NCBI GenBank assembly: GCA_003094555.1
Contig: NATW01000081.1
Span: forward strand, 1-32,313
DNA from: a gamma proteobacterium symbiont of Ctena orbiculata
GTDB taxonomy: Bacteria; Pseudomonadota; Gammaproteobacteria; Chromatiales; Chromatiaceae
DNA length: 32,313 nucleotides
Reading direction: 5' to 3'
Shown here: positions 1 through 7,845 of the stretch, piece by piece
Numbering within the stretch: the stretch's first letter is position 1
How the letters are laid out: the number at the start of each line of letters is the position of its first letter
Translations under genes and position numbers: made by a program
Notes under the pieces: generated by a model
What the model was told of the DNA's origin: nothing
Databases searched by the model: none
Seen by the model: the letters and a program-made list of their open reading frames with translations, nothing else

Positions 1-309
1 CAGGACCAACCGAATGAATCGCAACTGATTAGGGGGGATCTTCAGCTTGACCTTGACCGGCTCACGACCTACTGGAAACAGAGCCCGGTCAACCTCACTG
101 TCACTGAGTTCTGGATGCTGTATGCCCTGGTCCGTCACCCAGGTCATGTTAGAAGCCGGGACCAACTAATGGAGGAGGCACATATCTATGTGGATAGCGC
201 CAGTATCACTACCCACATCAAACGTATGCGGAAGAAATTCCTACAATTAGACGGCGAATTCAGCCATATTGAATCGGTCTATGGCGCTGGTTACCGCTGG
301 ACGCTTTAA
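1..309 (+). CDS. Response regulator, OmpR/PhoB-type DNA-binding domain (3' part only)
   Basis: The reading frame is open from the first base to the stop at 307-309, so this is the C-terminal ~102 residues of a gene that starts outside the window. It reads as a winged-helix trans_reg_C domain: a beta hairpin, the stretch LTVTEFWMLYALVRHPGHV, a recognition region (SRDQLMEEAHIYVDSASI), then THIKRMRKKF and the terminal wing VYGAGYRW. The receiver domain is not visible. The histidine kinase gene starts 90 bases downstream on the same strand, so the two form a two-component pair. From memory of the families, this pair resembles the proteobacterial dedicated sortase system regulator (PdsR-like, TIGR03787). 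That subfamily name is an inference; the OmpR-type DNA-binding domain is clear. Confidence 0.85.
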   Translation, partial: QDQPNESQLIRGDLQLDLDRLTTYWKQSPVNLTVTEFWMLYALVRHPGHVRSRDQLMEEAHIYVDSASITTHIKRMRKKFLQLDGEFSHIESVYGAGYRWTL

Positions 310-399
310 CACCAGCGCCCGATCATTGCCAATAACGAATTGGAAACCAGCGTAAAAGAAATATAGCCTGGCCAAACGTGACATGAAAACAGTAGCCTA

Positions 400-2466
400 A
401 TGCCTGATAATACGAAACTGCATTTTACCCAGACACTGCGTTTTAAACTGTTACTTGCGTCATTCAGCCTGATTCTGATTCCTTGGGCAGGCTATCAATA
501 TCTATCAGAGATGGAGGCATCGCTGCGTCAGGCGCAGGAGACCCTGCTGCTGAATAGGGCTGATATAGTAGCCAATATGCTTGCCACGAACATCAGCTCA
601 TTGGATGTTCCGACTGCTGATGAGACAGCTCAAAATCCAACCCTGTATGTCCACCCACTTACCAACCCCCCAGATATCGATGGCTATGCTGAAGAGTGGC
701 TCAAGCTGAAACCTCAATCCCGCCAATTCAAGGCCAATGCAACAGATCCCGATGCAATCACACTCGATTGGCTTGCAGGATTTCACGGGGACTCTATCTA
801 TCTATTGATCGAGGTCGAGGATCAGATCCTGGTCTATCCACAATCTGAACGCATCTTGAGTGATGGAGATCATTTAATATTGGCTCTCCCTGGCCCATCC
901 GGTAAAAGCAGAAAATATCGACTCGGCACCCCTGCACCAGGTTGGATAAATGTGGTCGAGCATGAAAGCAATCGTCAACAGACAGCTATTCAGGGGGAGT
1001 GGCAAGAGACTGAGCATGGTTACCGGGTAGAACTGCAAATACCCCGCTCACTGACTGCCGGACAACTCTCCCTGGCAGCAGTCGATATCGACATGTTGCA
1101 AGCGAAACCGGTAGGAATTGCCTCAACTTCAGGCTGGAACAGTAATCGCACTCTATCTCGCCTCGTCATGCCCAACATGCAGGTTGACAGACTTTTATAT
1201 GGTCTCGATGAGCAAAGTCATCGATATACGATTCTAAACAGACAGCGTCAGGTTATAGGGCAGCACGGGTCGATCCAACCCTTCGTTAAACCGAACCACA
1301 CCCTGCTAAGTCGTTTCATATCACTATTAACACCTTCACCAGAGGAGGCAGGGAGAGACGCCAGGAATGACATGGGACAATTGGACGGGCCTGAAGTTCG
1401 TCGATCACTCTCGGGCAAAGGAGCGATCTATCGATATAGAATAACCGATTCCAAGAGAATGATTATATCAGCAGCTCATCCGATTAAGATTGAAGATAAT
1501 ATAGTAGGTTCAGTGGTTGTTGAGCAGAGTACACAAGAGATACTACTGTTACAACAAAGTGCCCTTGAACGACTTTTCCTCATAAGTCTGATGCTGTTCA
1601 TCATTACAGGAGGCACACTACTCCTGTTCGCTTCGTCACTGACCCGTCGCATCACTCAGCTCAGTATTAAATATAACCGGGTGGTCAGCCCTGACGGCAG
1701 AATCATCGAAGAGGTGCAGGCGGGGAAGGATAAAGACGAATTGGGAGAACTTGATCGGAGCTTCGGTGCGGTACTGAAACGTTCTATCGAATATACCGGT
1801 TATCTTGAGTCCATGGCCTCGAGACTTACGCATGAATTCCGTACACCATTGACAATGGTACAGACCTCATTGGAGAACATCCTGGTAGATAGCGATTCCA
1901 AGCAGCAGTCAACCTATATCAGAAGAGCACTCGATGGCACAAGAAGACTCAATTTAATTCTCACACGCATTCGCGAGGCCACTCGGCTTGAACAATCACT
2001 ACAGAACAGTGAGAAAGAAAATGTCGATGCCACTGCATTTTGCAAGTCCTTGTGTGACGGTTACGCCATTACCTATCCGCATGTCGATTTCGAATGTCAC
2101 CTGGAGGCCAAACCGGTTTGGATCCATATCTCTCCCGACCTCATCAACCAAGCCCTGGATAAACTGATCAGTAATGCTGTCGACTTTCACCAACCGAACA
2201 CCACGATAACAATTTCAATGGATGCGAAGCACAGCAAGCTGCTCAAGATCGGGGTCAGGAATCAAGGTCCACAGATACCTGAAAATGATATTCCAACGCT
2301 ATTTCACAGCATGAAATCGAGAAGGAAAGACAACGACAACCAAATACACCTCGGTATTGGACTCTATTTGGTTCGTCTGATAGCCGAATTCCATCTTGGA
2401 GATGTGCGGATTAGAAATGAATCTAATGGTGTTTGTTTTACCCTTGTCCTTCCGTATACAACCTAG
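400..2466 (+). CDS. Membrane sensor histidine kinase, dedicated-sortase-system type (PdsS-like)
   Basis: 688 residues. A first membrane helix lies at about residues 15-35 (FKLLLASFSLILIPWAGYQY). A large periplasmic part (~36-390) follows; residues ~60-260 look like a carbohydrate-binding CBM9-type domain (PDIDGYAEEW, then DSIYLLIEVEDQ). A second helix lies at ~392-414, followed by a HAMP-like linker. The HisKA box HEFRTPL has its phospho-acceptor at His478. The ATPase part shows the N box (KLISNAVDFH) and G box (LGIGLYLVRLIAEF). The kinase would phosphorylate the regulator encoded just upstream. The N-terminal helix followed by an IDGY..EW domain matches my memory of TIGR03785 (sortase-associated marine kinases). 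It does not look like PrsK, the usual PEP-CTERM kinase, which has many N-terminal membrane helices and a GAF domain. The ATG overlaps the stop of a five-codon mini-ORF, and no strong ribosome site is visible. Confidence 0.85.
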   Translation: MPDNTKLHFTQTLRFKLLLASFSLILIPWAGYQYLSEMEASLRQAQETLLLNRADIVANMLATNISSLDVPTADETAQNPTLYVHPLTNPPDIDGYAEEWLKLKPQSRQFKANATDPDAITLDWLAGFHGDSIYLLIEVEDQILVYPQSERILSDGDHLILALPGPSGKSRKYRLGTPAPGWINVVEHESNRQQTAIQGEWQETEHGYRVELQIPRSLTAGQLSLAAVDIDMLQAKPVGIASTSGWNSNRTLSRLVMPNMQVDRLLYGLDEQSHRYTILNRQRQVIGQHGSIQPFVKPNHTLLSRFISLLTPSPEEAGRDARNDMGQLDGPEVRRSLSGKGAIYRYRITDSKRMIISAAHPIKIEDNIVGSVVVEQSTQEILLLQQSALERLFLISLMLFIITGGTLLLFASSLTRRITQLSIKYNRVVSPDGRIIEEVQAGKDKDELGELDRSFGAVLKRSIEYTGYLESMASRLTHEFRTPLTMVQTSLENILVDSDSKQQSTYIRRALDGTRRLNLILTRIREATRLEQSLQNSEKENVDATAFCKSLCDGYAITYPHVDFECHLEAKPVWIHISPDLINQALDKLISNAVDFHQPNTTITISMDAKHSKLLKIGVRNQGPQIPENDIPTLFHSMKSRRKDNDNQIHLGIGLYLVRLIAEFHLGDVRIRNESNGVCFTLVLPYTT

Positions 2467-2606
2467 CCTTCACCAGTGACTGGTTACCGGCCGCGGTCTG
2501 TAAAACGGGAGATCAGGTGAGAAACTGTCGGATAATCTTACACAAAAAAAACCAACTGATTTCATCAATCATTCTAAACCACTGATATTAAATTGTTACT
2601 GAGCTG

Positions 2607-2621
2607 TGGCATAAATATTGT
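2607..2621 (+). promoter_or_regulatory. Possible sigma-54 promoter of the PEP-CTERM gene
   Basis: The sequence TGGCAT-N5-TTGT matches the -24/-12 consensus TGGCAC-N5-TTGC in spacing, with GG and the -12 dinucleotide exactly ten bases apart. The -12 GC is GT here. It lies 88 bases before the ATG of the PEP-CTERM gene. RpoN and PrsR are known to drive PEP-CTERM genes in some floc-forming bacteria. A competing weak sigma-70 reading exists at the same place (TTGTTA, 17 bases, TATTGT). Confidence 0.4.
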
Positions 2622-2708
2622 ATGAACTAAATGATTTTTCCACAAAAACTTTACAATGGTATTGAACGGATCAGACTCCAGTCTGAACGTATTTAAGGAG
2701 CAGTTCGG

Positions 2709-3920
2709 ATGAAACTCAAATGGCTTGCTATTGCATTTCTTGGATCACTATCAGCCCAAACCCACGCAACAGTTATTTTTAGCGATAGCAATACCCACCA
2801 AATCAACAGTTCAATTTTTGAAGACGTCCGTTTAGAGAATGGTTCCGATCTTCATATCACCCAAGGGGGAGCCATCATCACCCCAGCAACCCAAACTGCA
2901 ATCTACGGCAGTTCCGGGGGCGCATCGACAATCACGCTAACCGGGAATGCCTCTGTAATTGGAGGTATCGACTATCAGGCATGGAGTAATGAGGAAGATG
3001 CTGTCATAGCCAATGACGATTCACAGATCCTTGGCCAGGGTGAAAGGGCAAGCGGTCACGGCCAAGGTGCCGTTTCCGGTGCGAGACGGGTAGAGGTTGC
3101 TGACAATGCCCGGCTCATCGGCGCTGACAACGGTACGAATGGTGGCAATGGCATAGATAACACATCATCCGGCGCACAATTCGCCTCTATACAGGGCGGC
3201 GAGGTTATTGGTGGAGAGGGTGGACAATCTGGTGGCAACGGGATCGACGGTTGGATCGAAGTCGTTGGTTTGGATATGTCCGGTGGTACCATCCAAGGAG
3301 GGGACGGCATCAATCTTGGTGGTCATGGCGTTACAACTTATGGCACTATTTCCGGCACTCTGTCAGGCGGCACAATCATTGGAGGAGGCGGCGTCACAGG
3401 AGGGGACGCTGTCACTTCTCAACAGGGGCTAAATCTCGATATATCAGGCGGCGGCCTTCTTGGTGGTGACGGGGGCATGTATGGTGGTAATGCAATAACC
3501 ACTCGCTATAGCTATAACAGCGGCAATACCAATTCGACCATATCAGGGGGTTACTTCGATGCAGGTGCCGGACTGATTGATGATGGATGGTTATTGCATC
3601 TCACCGGTTTTGGTCATTTCGATATAACCGGCGGACTGTTTGGATATAACAACAGCGGCAACGGCTTTGGCATATTTAATAATGCAGTTGTTGATGTCTA
3701 CGGCTGGGATCTGGAACTCAACAACGACCTTCTGACGGGGTATCTTTTAGATGGCAGTTGGATTGAGACATCTGTAACGCTGGCTTACAACGAATTTGCA
3801 CCACGGGGTACATTGAATCTCATCAACCGGGAAAACTTCAACGTCCCGGAACCTGGAACCCTGCTGCTCTTAATGATAGGGATCACCGGAATGGGGCTCA
3901 TCAAGCGTAACAGGGTTTAA
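2709..3920 (+). CDS. Glycine-rich PEP-CTERM sorting-domain protein
   Basis: 403 residues. It begins with a signal peptide (MKLKWLAIAFLGSLSAQTHA) and ends with a classic PEP-CTERM tail: VPEPG at 379-383, a hydrophobic helix LLLLMIGITGMGLI, and the basic end KRNRV. Such proteins are exported, then cut and anchored by an exosortase, and are linked to exopolysaccharide and floc formation. The middle carries about five imperfect repeats of 27-31 residues rich in GG, each with a core like IGGxGGxxGGNGI, which suggests a beta-solenoid. A strong ribosome site AAGGAG precedes the ATG. No exosortase or EPS gene is in the window, so the processing machinery must lie elsewhere. It is the only gene between the two-component pair and the isc operon and faces the isc operon tail to tail. 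Confidence 0.9.
   Translation: MKLKWLAIAFLGSLSAQTHATVIFSDSNTHQINSSIFEDVRLENGSDLHITQGGAIITPATQTAIYGSSGGASTITLTGNASVIGGIDYQAWSNEEDAVIANDDSQILGQGERASGHGQGAVSGARRVEVADNARLIGADNGTNGGNGIDNTSSGAQFASIQGGEVIGGEGGQSGGNGIDGWIEVVGLDMSGGTIQGGDGINLGGHGVTTYGTISGTLSGGTIIGGGGVTGGDAVTSQQGLNLDISGGGLLGGDGGMYGGNAITTRYSYNSGNTNSTISGGYFDAGAGLIDDGWLLHLTGFGHFDITGGLFGYNNSGNGFGIFNNAVVDVYGWDLELNNDLLTGYLLDGSWIETSVTLAYNEFAPRGTLNLINRENFNVPEPGTLLLLMIGITGMGLIKRNRV
3108..3503 (+). repeat. In-frame glycine-rich repeats (about five units) within the PEP-CTERM gene
   Basis: Residues 134-265 of the PEP-CTERM protein divide into units beginning ARLIGADNG, EVIGGEGG, TIQGGDG, TIIGGGG and GLLGGDGG. Each continues with GGNGI, GGHGV, GGDAV or GGNAI and ends in SGG or QGG. 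Unit lengths run from 27 to 31 residues and the DNA copies are diverged, so this is an old protein-level repeat, not a recent tandem duplication. Confidence 0.7.
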
Positions 3921-4020
3921 GACTTTTTAAACTCAAACGACAGGAACAGCGCTCTAAGCTTGAATCAGACGGGTGTTGACTGCAGGTCCCACATAAGCGT
4001 GCTGCCGAAGGGATTCGCAC

Positions 4021-4221
4021 TCATTCACGCTCTTCGATCCATGCTGCCTGAATGGCTTCAAGTATCTTTTCACCCGAATGGTGAGGATCGTCATCAAAAT
4101 CATCCAGGGCGATAACCCAGTCGCGTAGATCGACGAAATTCAGATAGCTCGGATCAATATCAGGGTGCTTCTCATCCAGCTCTATGGCGATATCCAGACT
4201 ATCGGTCCACTTCAAACCCAT
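4021..4221 (-). CDS. iscX: Fe-S assembly accessory protein IscX
   Basis: 66 residues, the family's usual length. It is acidic, with the typical core LKWTDSLDIAIELDEKHPD, then DLRDWVIALDDFDDDP and a C-terminal helix EKILEAIQAAWIEE. IscX binds IscS and is thought to modulate cysteine desulfurase activity or iron delivery as an adaptor in the Isc pathway (family knowledge). It is the last gene of the isc operon, 15 bases after fdx, as in E. coli. No clear terminator follows it before the convergent PEP-CTERM gene. Confidence 0.95.
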   Translation of the reverse strand: MGLKWTDSLDIAIELDEKHPDIDPSYLNFVDLRDWVIALDDFDDDPHHSGEKILEAIQAAWIEERE

Positions 4222-4236
4222 GACTCCCTCCTCTGC

Positions 4237-4575
4237 TCAATGATTTTCCGCCACCATATTGATGGTGTATTTGGGTATCTCGATCACCATATCTTCATCA
4301 CCGACCACCGCCTGACAACTGAGACGGGATTCCGGCTCGAGTCCCCAGGCCTTATCCAGCATATCCTCCTCCGTCTCTTCCGCCTCATCCAGGGAATCGA
4401 ATCCCTCGCGAATGATCACATGGCAAGTGGTACAGGCGCAGGACTTCTCACAGGCATGCTCTATCTCGATGCCGTTCTGCAGTGCTGCATCGCAAATGGT
4501 GGTACCCGGTTCCGCGTCTATGACCATGCCTTCCGGGCAGATCTCTTCATGGGGTAAAAATATAATGCGCGTCAT
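4237..4575 (-). CDS. fdx: Isc-type [2Fe-2S] ferredoxin
   Basis: 112 residues, adrenodoxin-like. The cluster ligands are Cys42, Cys48, Cys51 and Cys87 (motif ACEKSCACTTC, then LSCQ). A further Cys46 is present, as in the E. coli protein. Fdx supplies electrons for cluster assembly on IscU and reductive coupling on IscA-type proteins. Eight bases separate its ATG from the hscA stop, so it is co-transcribed with the chaperone genes. Confidence 0.97.
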   Translation of the reverse strand: MTRIIFLPHEEICPEGMVIDAEPGTTICDAALQNGIEIEHACEKSCACTTCHVIIREGFDSLDEAEETEEDMLDKAWGLEPESRLSCQAVVGDEDMVIEIPKYTINMVAENH

Positions 4576-4583
4576 ACTACCAC

Positions 4584-6455
4584 CTATTCGAATTCATCGA
4601 CCTTGTGCCCTGACATGGCCTGTTGAATACTCTGATTCATGCGTCGTTCTACATAGAATCCACAGGCACTTTCGAGCTGCTCCATGGCCTCTTTGATAAC
4701 CTTTTGTTGATCCGCTCGTGCCACCGATTTCAATGCCCCAAGTGCCTGTTCCACCTGTTGGCGTTCATCAGAGTTGAGTAGACGGTCGCCATCCTCGGCC
4801 AAGGCCGCCTCCAATGCCTCGATCGTCCTATCCGCCTCAACCTGCTGCTCACGAAGACTTCGCAGCTGCTTATCTTCACCAGCATGTTCGATCGAGTCAC
4901 GCAGCATGGTTTCGATCTCACTGTCGGTCAATCCGTATGATGGCTTGACCTCTATACTGGCCTGCACTGCACTGCTCTGTTCCACTGCGCTGACGTTCAA
5001 CAGGCCATCCGCATCGACAGCAAATGTAACACGAATCCGTGCCGCGCCAGCCACCATTGGCGGTATACCGCGCAATTCAAAGCGAGCCAGTGAACGGCAA
5101 TCGGTGACCAACTCCCGCTCCCCCTGCACAACATGGATCGCCATCGCGGTCTGGCCATCCTTGAAGGTGGTGAACTCCTGGGCCCTTGCCACCGGTATGG
5201 TGGTATTTCGGCCGATCAACTTCTCAGTCAAACCACCCATGGTCTCTATACCGAGAGAGAGCGGGATGACATCCAGCAGCAGCATCTCATCATCCGGCTT
5301 GTTGCCGGCCAGAATATCGGCCTGAATCGCGGCACCAACAGCGACCACCCGGTCGGGATCGATCTCCACCAGGGGTTGAGTAGCGAATAGCTCACCTACA
5401 CTTTCACGCACCCTGGGCACCCGGGTCGATCCACCTACCATCACCACCTCTTGCACGTCAGCCGTGTCAATCCCAGCATCCCGCATCGCCCTGCGACAAG
5501 CCATCAGGGTCTTTTTGATCAGTGGATCGATCAGTTCATTGAACCTCGATCTCTGAAGTTTTCCCTGCCAATGCTCGCCACTGTCCAGTTCAACAGTTAC
5601 CTGGGCCTCTTCGGCATCAGTGAGCACCTCCTTGGCTGTGCAGCCGGCCAACATCAGGCGCTTCATCTGGGCATGATCGGCATCATGATCAATCCCCGCC
5701 TGCTGCATGATCCACTCTGCAATAACCCGATCGAAATCGTCACCGCCAAGTGCTGAATCACCGCCGGTTGCCATAACTTCGAAGACGCCCTTGTTCAATC
5801 TCAGGATGGAGATATCAAAGGTACCACCACCCAGGTCATAGATGGCATGAACACCTTCCGCACCTTTGTCCAGGCCATAGGCCACTGCAGCCGCCGTGGG
5901 CTCATTCAACAGACGCAATACATGTATTCCAGCAATTTTTGCGGCATCTTTAGTCGCCTGGCGCTGTGCCTCATCGAAATAAGCAGGTACGGTGATCACC
6001 ACCCCACTCAGTTCGCCACCAAGGGTAACTTCAGCCCGCTTCGCCAACACCTTGAGTATCTCCGCCGACACTTCAACCGGGCTGACCTGCCCCACCACAG
6101 TTTCGATACGTGGTACGCTCGTATGCTCCTGTATGAAACGATAGGGAAGTCTGCTCCCCAGGGTCTTGATCTCATCCACCCCGCGTCCGATCAGCCTTTT
6201 GGCAGACGAGATCGTATTCAGCGGGTCGTCCGTCTCGGCCTGTTTCGCAGCATAGCCCACCTGTATGGAGTCCTTTTGATACCTCACCACGGATGGCAAC
6301 AGATGCCGCCCCTGATTATCCGGCAAGGTATTGGCATCGCCACTGCGAACAGTGGCCACCAGGGAATTGGTGGTGCCCAGGTCGATACCCGCCGCCAATC
6401 GATGTTGATGGGGTGCCTGTGCTTGGCCCGGTTCTGATATCTGTAACAGTGCCAT
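4584..6455 (-). CDS. hscA: Hsp70-type chaperone HscA for Fe-S cluster transfer
   Basis: 623 residues, close to the 616 of E. coli. The ATPase domain opens with GIDLGTTNS (23-31) and contains the Hsp70 signatures [13 protein letters not shown] and [15 protein letters not shown]. The substrate-binding domain and helical lid follow. HscA recognises the LPPVK motif of IscU, present here in IscU, and with HscB drives release of the nascent cluster. It starts 23 bases after the hscB stop, with only a weak ribosome site visible, which suggests coupling. Confidence 0.97.
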   Translation of the reverse strand: MALLQISEPGQAQAPHQHRLAAGIDLGTTNSLVATVRSGDANTLPDNQGRHLLPSVVRYQKDSIQVGYAAKQAETDDPLNTISSAKRLIGRGVDEIKTLGSRLPYRFIQEHTSVPRIETVVGQVSPVEVSAEILKVLAKRAEVTLGGELSGVVITVPAYFDEAQRQATKDAAKIAGIHVLRLLNEPTAAAVAYGLDKGAEGVHAIYDLGGGTFDISILRLNKGVFEVMATGGDSALGGDDFDRVIAEWIMQQAGIDHDADHAQMKRLMLAGCTAKEVLTDAEEAQVTVELDSGEHWQGKLQRSRFNELIDPLIKKTLMACRRAMRDAGIDTADVQEVVMVGGSTRVPRVRESVGELFATQPLVEIDPDRVVAVGAAIQADILAGNKPDDEMLLLDVIPLSLGIETMGGLTEKLIGRNTTIPVARAQEFTTFKDGQTAMAIHVVQGERELVTDCRSLARFELRGIPPMVAGAARIRVTFAVDADGLLNVSAVEQSSAVQASIEVKPSYGLTDSEIETMLRDSIEHAGEDKQLRSLREQQVEADRTIEALEAALAEDGDRLLNSDERQQVEQALGALKSVARADQQKVIKEAMEQLESACGFYVERRMNQSIQQAMSGHKVDEFE

Positions 6456-6478
6456 CTATCTTTTATCCATCTGACAAG

Positions 6479-7027
6479 TCAATTCAACTCATCTTCCAAA
6501 TCGGCTTCAACACTCTCAGCCTCGGTGTGCAACTTCTGTAAAAAACGCATTTTTCGCAGGATCTCACGAGCGCCTTGCAGCTGGTCTTCAGTTGGCGTCT
6601 CAAAATAGACAGCCAACTGAGCCACCAGACCGTTGATCTGTTTGTTGATCCGCCCACGCAGATTGGCAATTGCCTGGTAGGGATCGGCCTGACCTCGGAT
6701 ATCCTCCAGTTCTTCCCTCAACTCCATCTGCTGCATCAGGAAGGTCATATCCTGAGTGGATTCATTCAGAGTATCCCTCTCGATACCGTGTAGCAACAGC
6801 AGATAACTGGCCCGGGCTATCGGATCCTTAAGTGTTTCAAACCCCTCATTGACGAGTGCGGCACTCTGTACTGAGATCCTGCGCTCCTGTTCGGTTGCGT
6901 TGGCAAAGCGGTCAGGATGGACCACCCTTTGTAACTCCCGATAGCGTTCAGAAAGAGCGTTGCCATCGACTATATAGCTCATTGGCAAACCAAAAAGATC
7001 AAAGTAGTTTTTCGAAAAATCCAGCAT
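6479..7027 (-). CDS. hscB: J-domain co-chaperone HscB
   Basis: 182 residues. The N-terminal J domain has its HPD motif at 37-39 (RVVHPDRFAN), and the C-terminal three-helix domain contains MQQMELREELEDIRG, which binds IscU. HscB stimulates HscA ATPase and delivers IscU. The protein starts about six residues before the E. coli HscB start. The ATG has no Shine-Dalgarno sequence. Directly upstream come a run of seven T and a perfect 8-bp GC-rich hairpin that looks like an intrinsic terminator, so initiation here is unusual. Confidence 0.95.
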   Translation of the reverse strand: MLDFSKNYFDLFGLPMSYIVDGNALSERYRELQRVVHPDRFANATEQERRISVQSAALVNEGFETLKDPIARASYLLLLHGIERDTLNESTQDMTFLMQQMELREELEDIRGQADPYQAIANLRGRINKQINGLVAQLAVYFETPTEDQLQGAREILRKMRFLQKLHTEAESVEADLEDELN

Positions 7028-7031
7028 ATCG

Positions 7032-7058
7032 AAAAAAACGGCTGCCTTAAGGCAGCCG
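7032..7058 (-). terminator. Intrinsic terminator/attenuator between iscA and hscB
   Basis: Read on the minus strand, CGGCTGCC-TTAA-GGCAGCCG (7058-7039) forms a perfect 8-bp stem with a four-base loop, followed at once by seven T (7038-7032). This is the textbook shape of a Rho-independent terminator. It lies 26 bases after the iscA stop and four bases before the hscB ATG, inside an operon normally read through. It may split iscRSUA from hscBA-fdx-iscX by partial termination. Confidence 0.85.
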
Positions 7059-7083
7059 CTTTACACCCCTTTGCAATTCATCA

Positions 7084-7407
7084 TCAGACGTTAAAACTTT
7101 CGCCACACCCGCACTCGCTCTTGGCGTTTGGGTTACTGAACTTAAATCCCTCGTTGAGACCTTCGCGGGCATAGTCGACTTCCGTACCGTCCAGATAGAC
7201 GAGGCTCTTGGGGTCGATCACAACCTGAACACCCCGGTCTTCAAAAACCTGATCGTCATCCTTAACTTCATCCACGAACTCCATCTCGTAGGCCATGCCG
7301 GAACAGCCCGAGGTACGTACACTCAGTCGAATGCCCAGCCCTTTACCCCGATTGGCGAGAAAGGCCTGAACTCTGGTGGCTGCCGCTTCTGTAATCGTAA
7401 TACCCAT
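7084..7407 (-). CDS. iscA: A-type Fe-S carrier IscA
   Basis: 107 residues when started at the ATG at 7407 ([20 protein letters not shown]), exactly the E. coli length. The frame is open further upstream to 7479, but that extension overlaps the end of iscU and lacks family similarity, so I rejected it. The conserved ligands Cys35 ([10 protein letters not shown]), Cys99 and Cys101 (ECGCGESF) are present. IscA carries [2Fe-2S]/[4Fe-4S] clusters to apo-targets. The gap to iscU is 25 bases. Confidence 0.96.
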   Translation of the reverse strand: MGITITEAAATRVQAFLANRGKGLGIRLSVRTSGCSGMAYEMEFVDEVKDDDQVFEDRGVQVVIDPKSLVYLDGTEVDYAREGLNEGFKFSNPNAKSECGCGESFNV

Positions 7408-7432
7408 ACTAACTACTCTAGTAGATCGATCA

Positions 7433-7813
7433 TCAGCTCTTTTTGTCAGAAAAATCTTTGATTGCCGCTTTGATGGCATCCTCCGCCAACACAGAACAGT
7501 GTACTTTCACCGGCGGCAAGGCCAGCTCTTCTGCAATATCCGAATTCTTTATCTCCTGGGCCTGTTCCAGGGTTTTACCCTTGACCCATTCGGTCAACAG
7601 ACTGCTGGAAGCGATCGCAGAACCACATCCGTAGGTCTTGAAACGGGCATCTTCTATGACGCCGTCGTCGCTGACCTTAATCTGCAGACGCATTACATCA
7701 CCACAGGCAGGAGCCCCTACCATACCGGTTCCTACACTGGTGTCATCTTTATCGAAGCTACCCACATTCCGTGGATTCTCATAATGGTCAAGAACCTTGT
7801 CACTGTATGCCAT
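7433..7813 (-). CDS. iscU: Fe-S cluster scaffold protein IscU
   Basis: 126 residues. Cluster ligands Cys37 (GAPACGDVM, with Asp39), Cys63 ([11 protein letters not shown]) and Cys106 (KVHCSVL) are in place, as is the HscA recognition motif LPPVK. IscU receives sulfur from IscS and builds the cluster before HscA/HscB-assisted transfer. It lies between iscS (32 bases) and iscA (25 bases) in the usual order. Confidence 0.97.
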   Translation of the reverse strand: MAYSDKVLDHYENPRNVGSFDKDDTSVGTGMVGAPACGDVMRLQIKVSDDGVIEDARFKTYGCGSAIASSSLLTEWVKGKTLEQAQEIKNSDIAEELALPPVKVHCSVLAEDAIKAAIKDFSDKKS

Positions 7814-7845
7814 GATCTACAACCTCTGAATGACCTAGAGCGCGC

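Noticed and set aside
383-400. Five-codon mini-ORF (MKTVA) overlapping the kinase start as TAATG
   Set aside because: It has no ribosome site and such short frames are common by chance; translational coupling cannot be argued from this alone.
2472-2484. Inverted repeat ACCAGT-G-ACTGGT after the kinase gene
   Set aside because: The stem is short and AT-containing with no T run; not convincing as a terminator or an operator.
3056-3469. Pro-, Arg- and Trp-rich frames opposite or alongside the PEP-CTERM gene
   Set aside because: They are by-products of the GG-rich codons of the real gene.
3985-4020. Hairpin GTGC...GCAC after iscX as the isc terminator
   Set aside because: Only a few interrupted pairs form and no T run follows.
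4165-4557. 130-residue plus-strand frame across iscX and fdx
   Set aside because: It is antisense to two well-recognised genes with conserved active residues.
7408-7479. N-terminal extension of iscA by 24 residues
   Set aside because: It overlaps the end of iscU and has no family counterpart; the ATG at 7407 gives the canonical 107-residue IscA.
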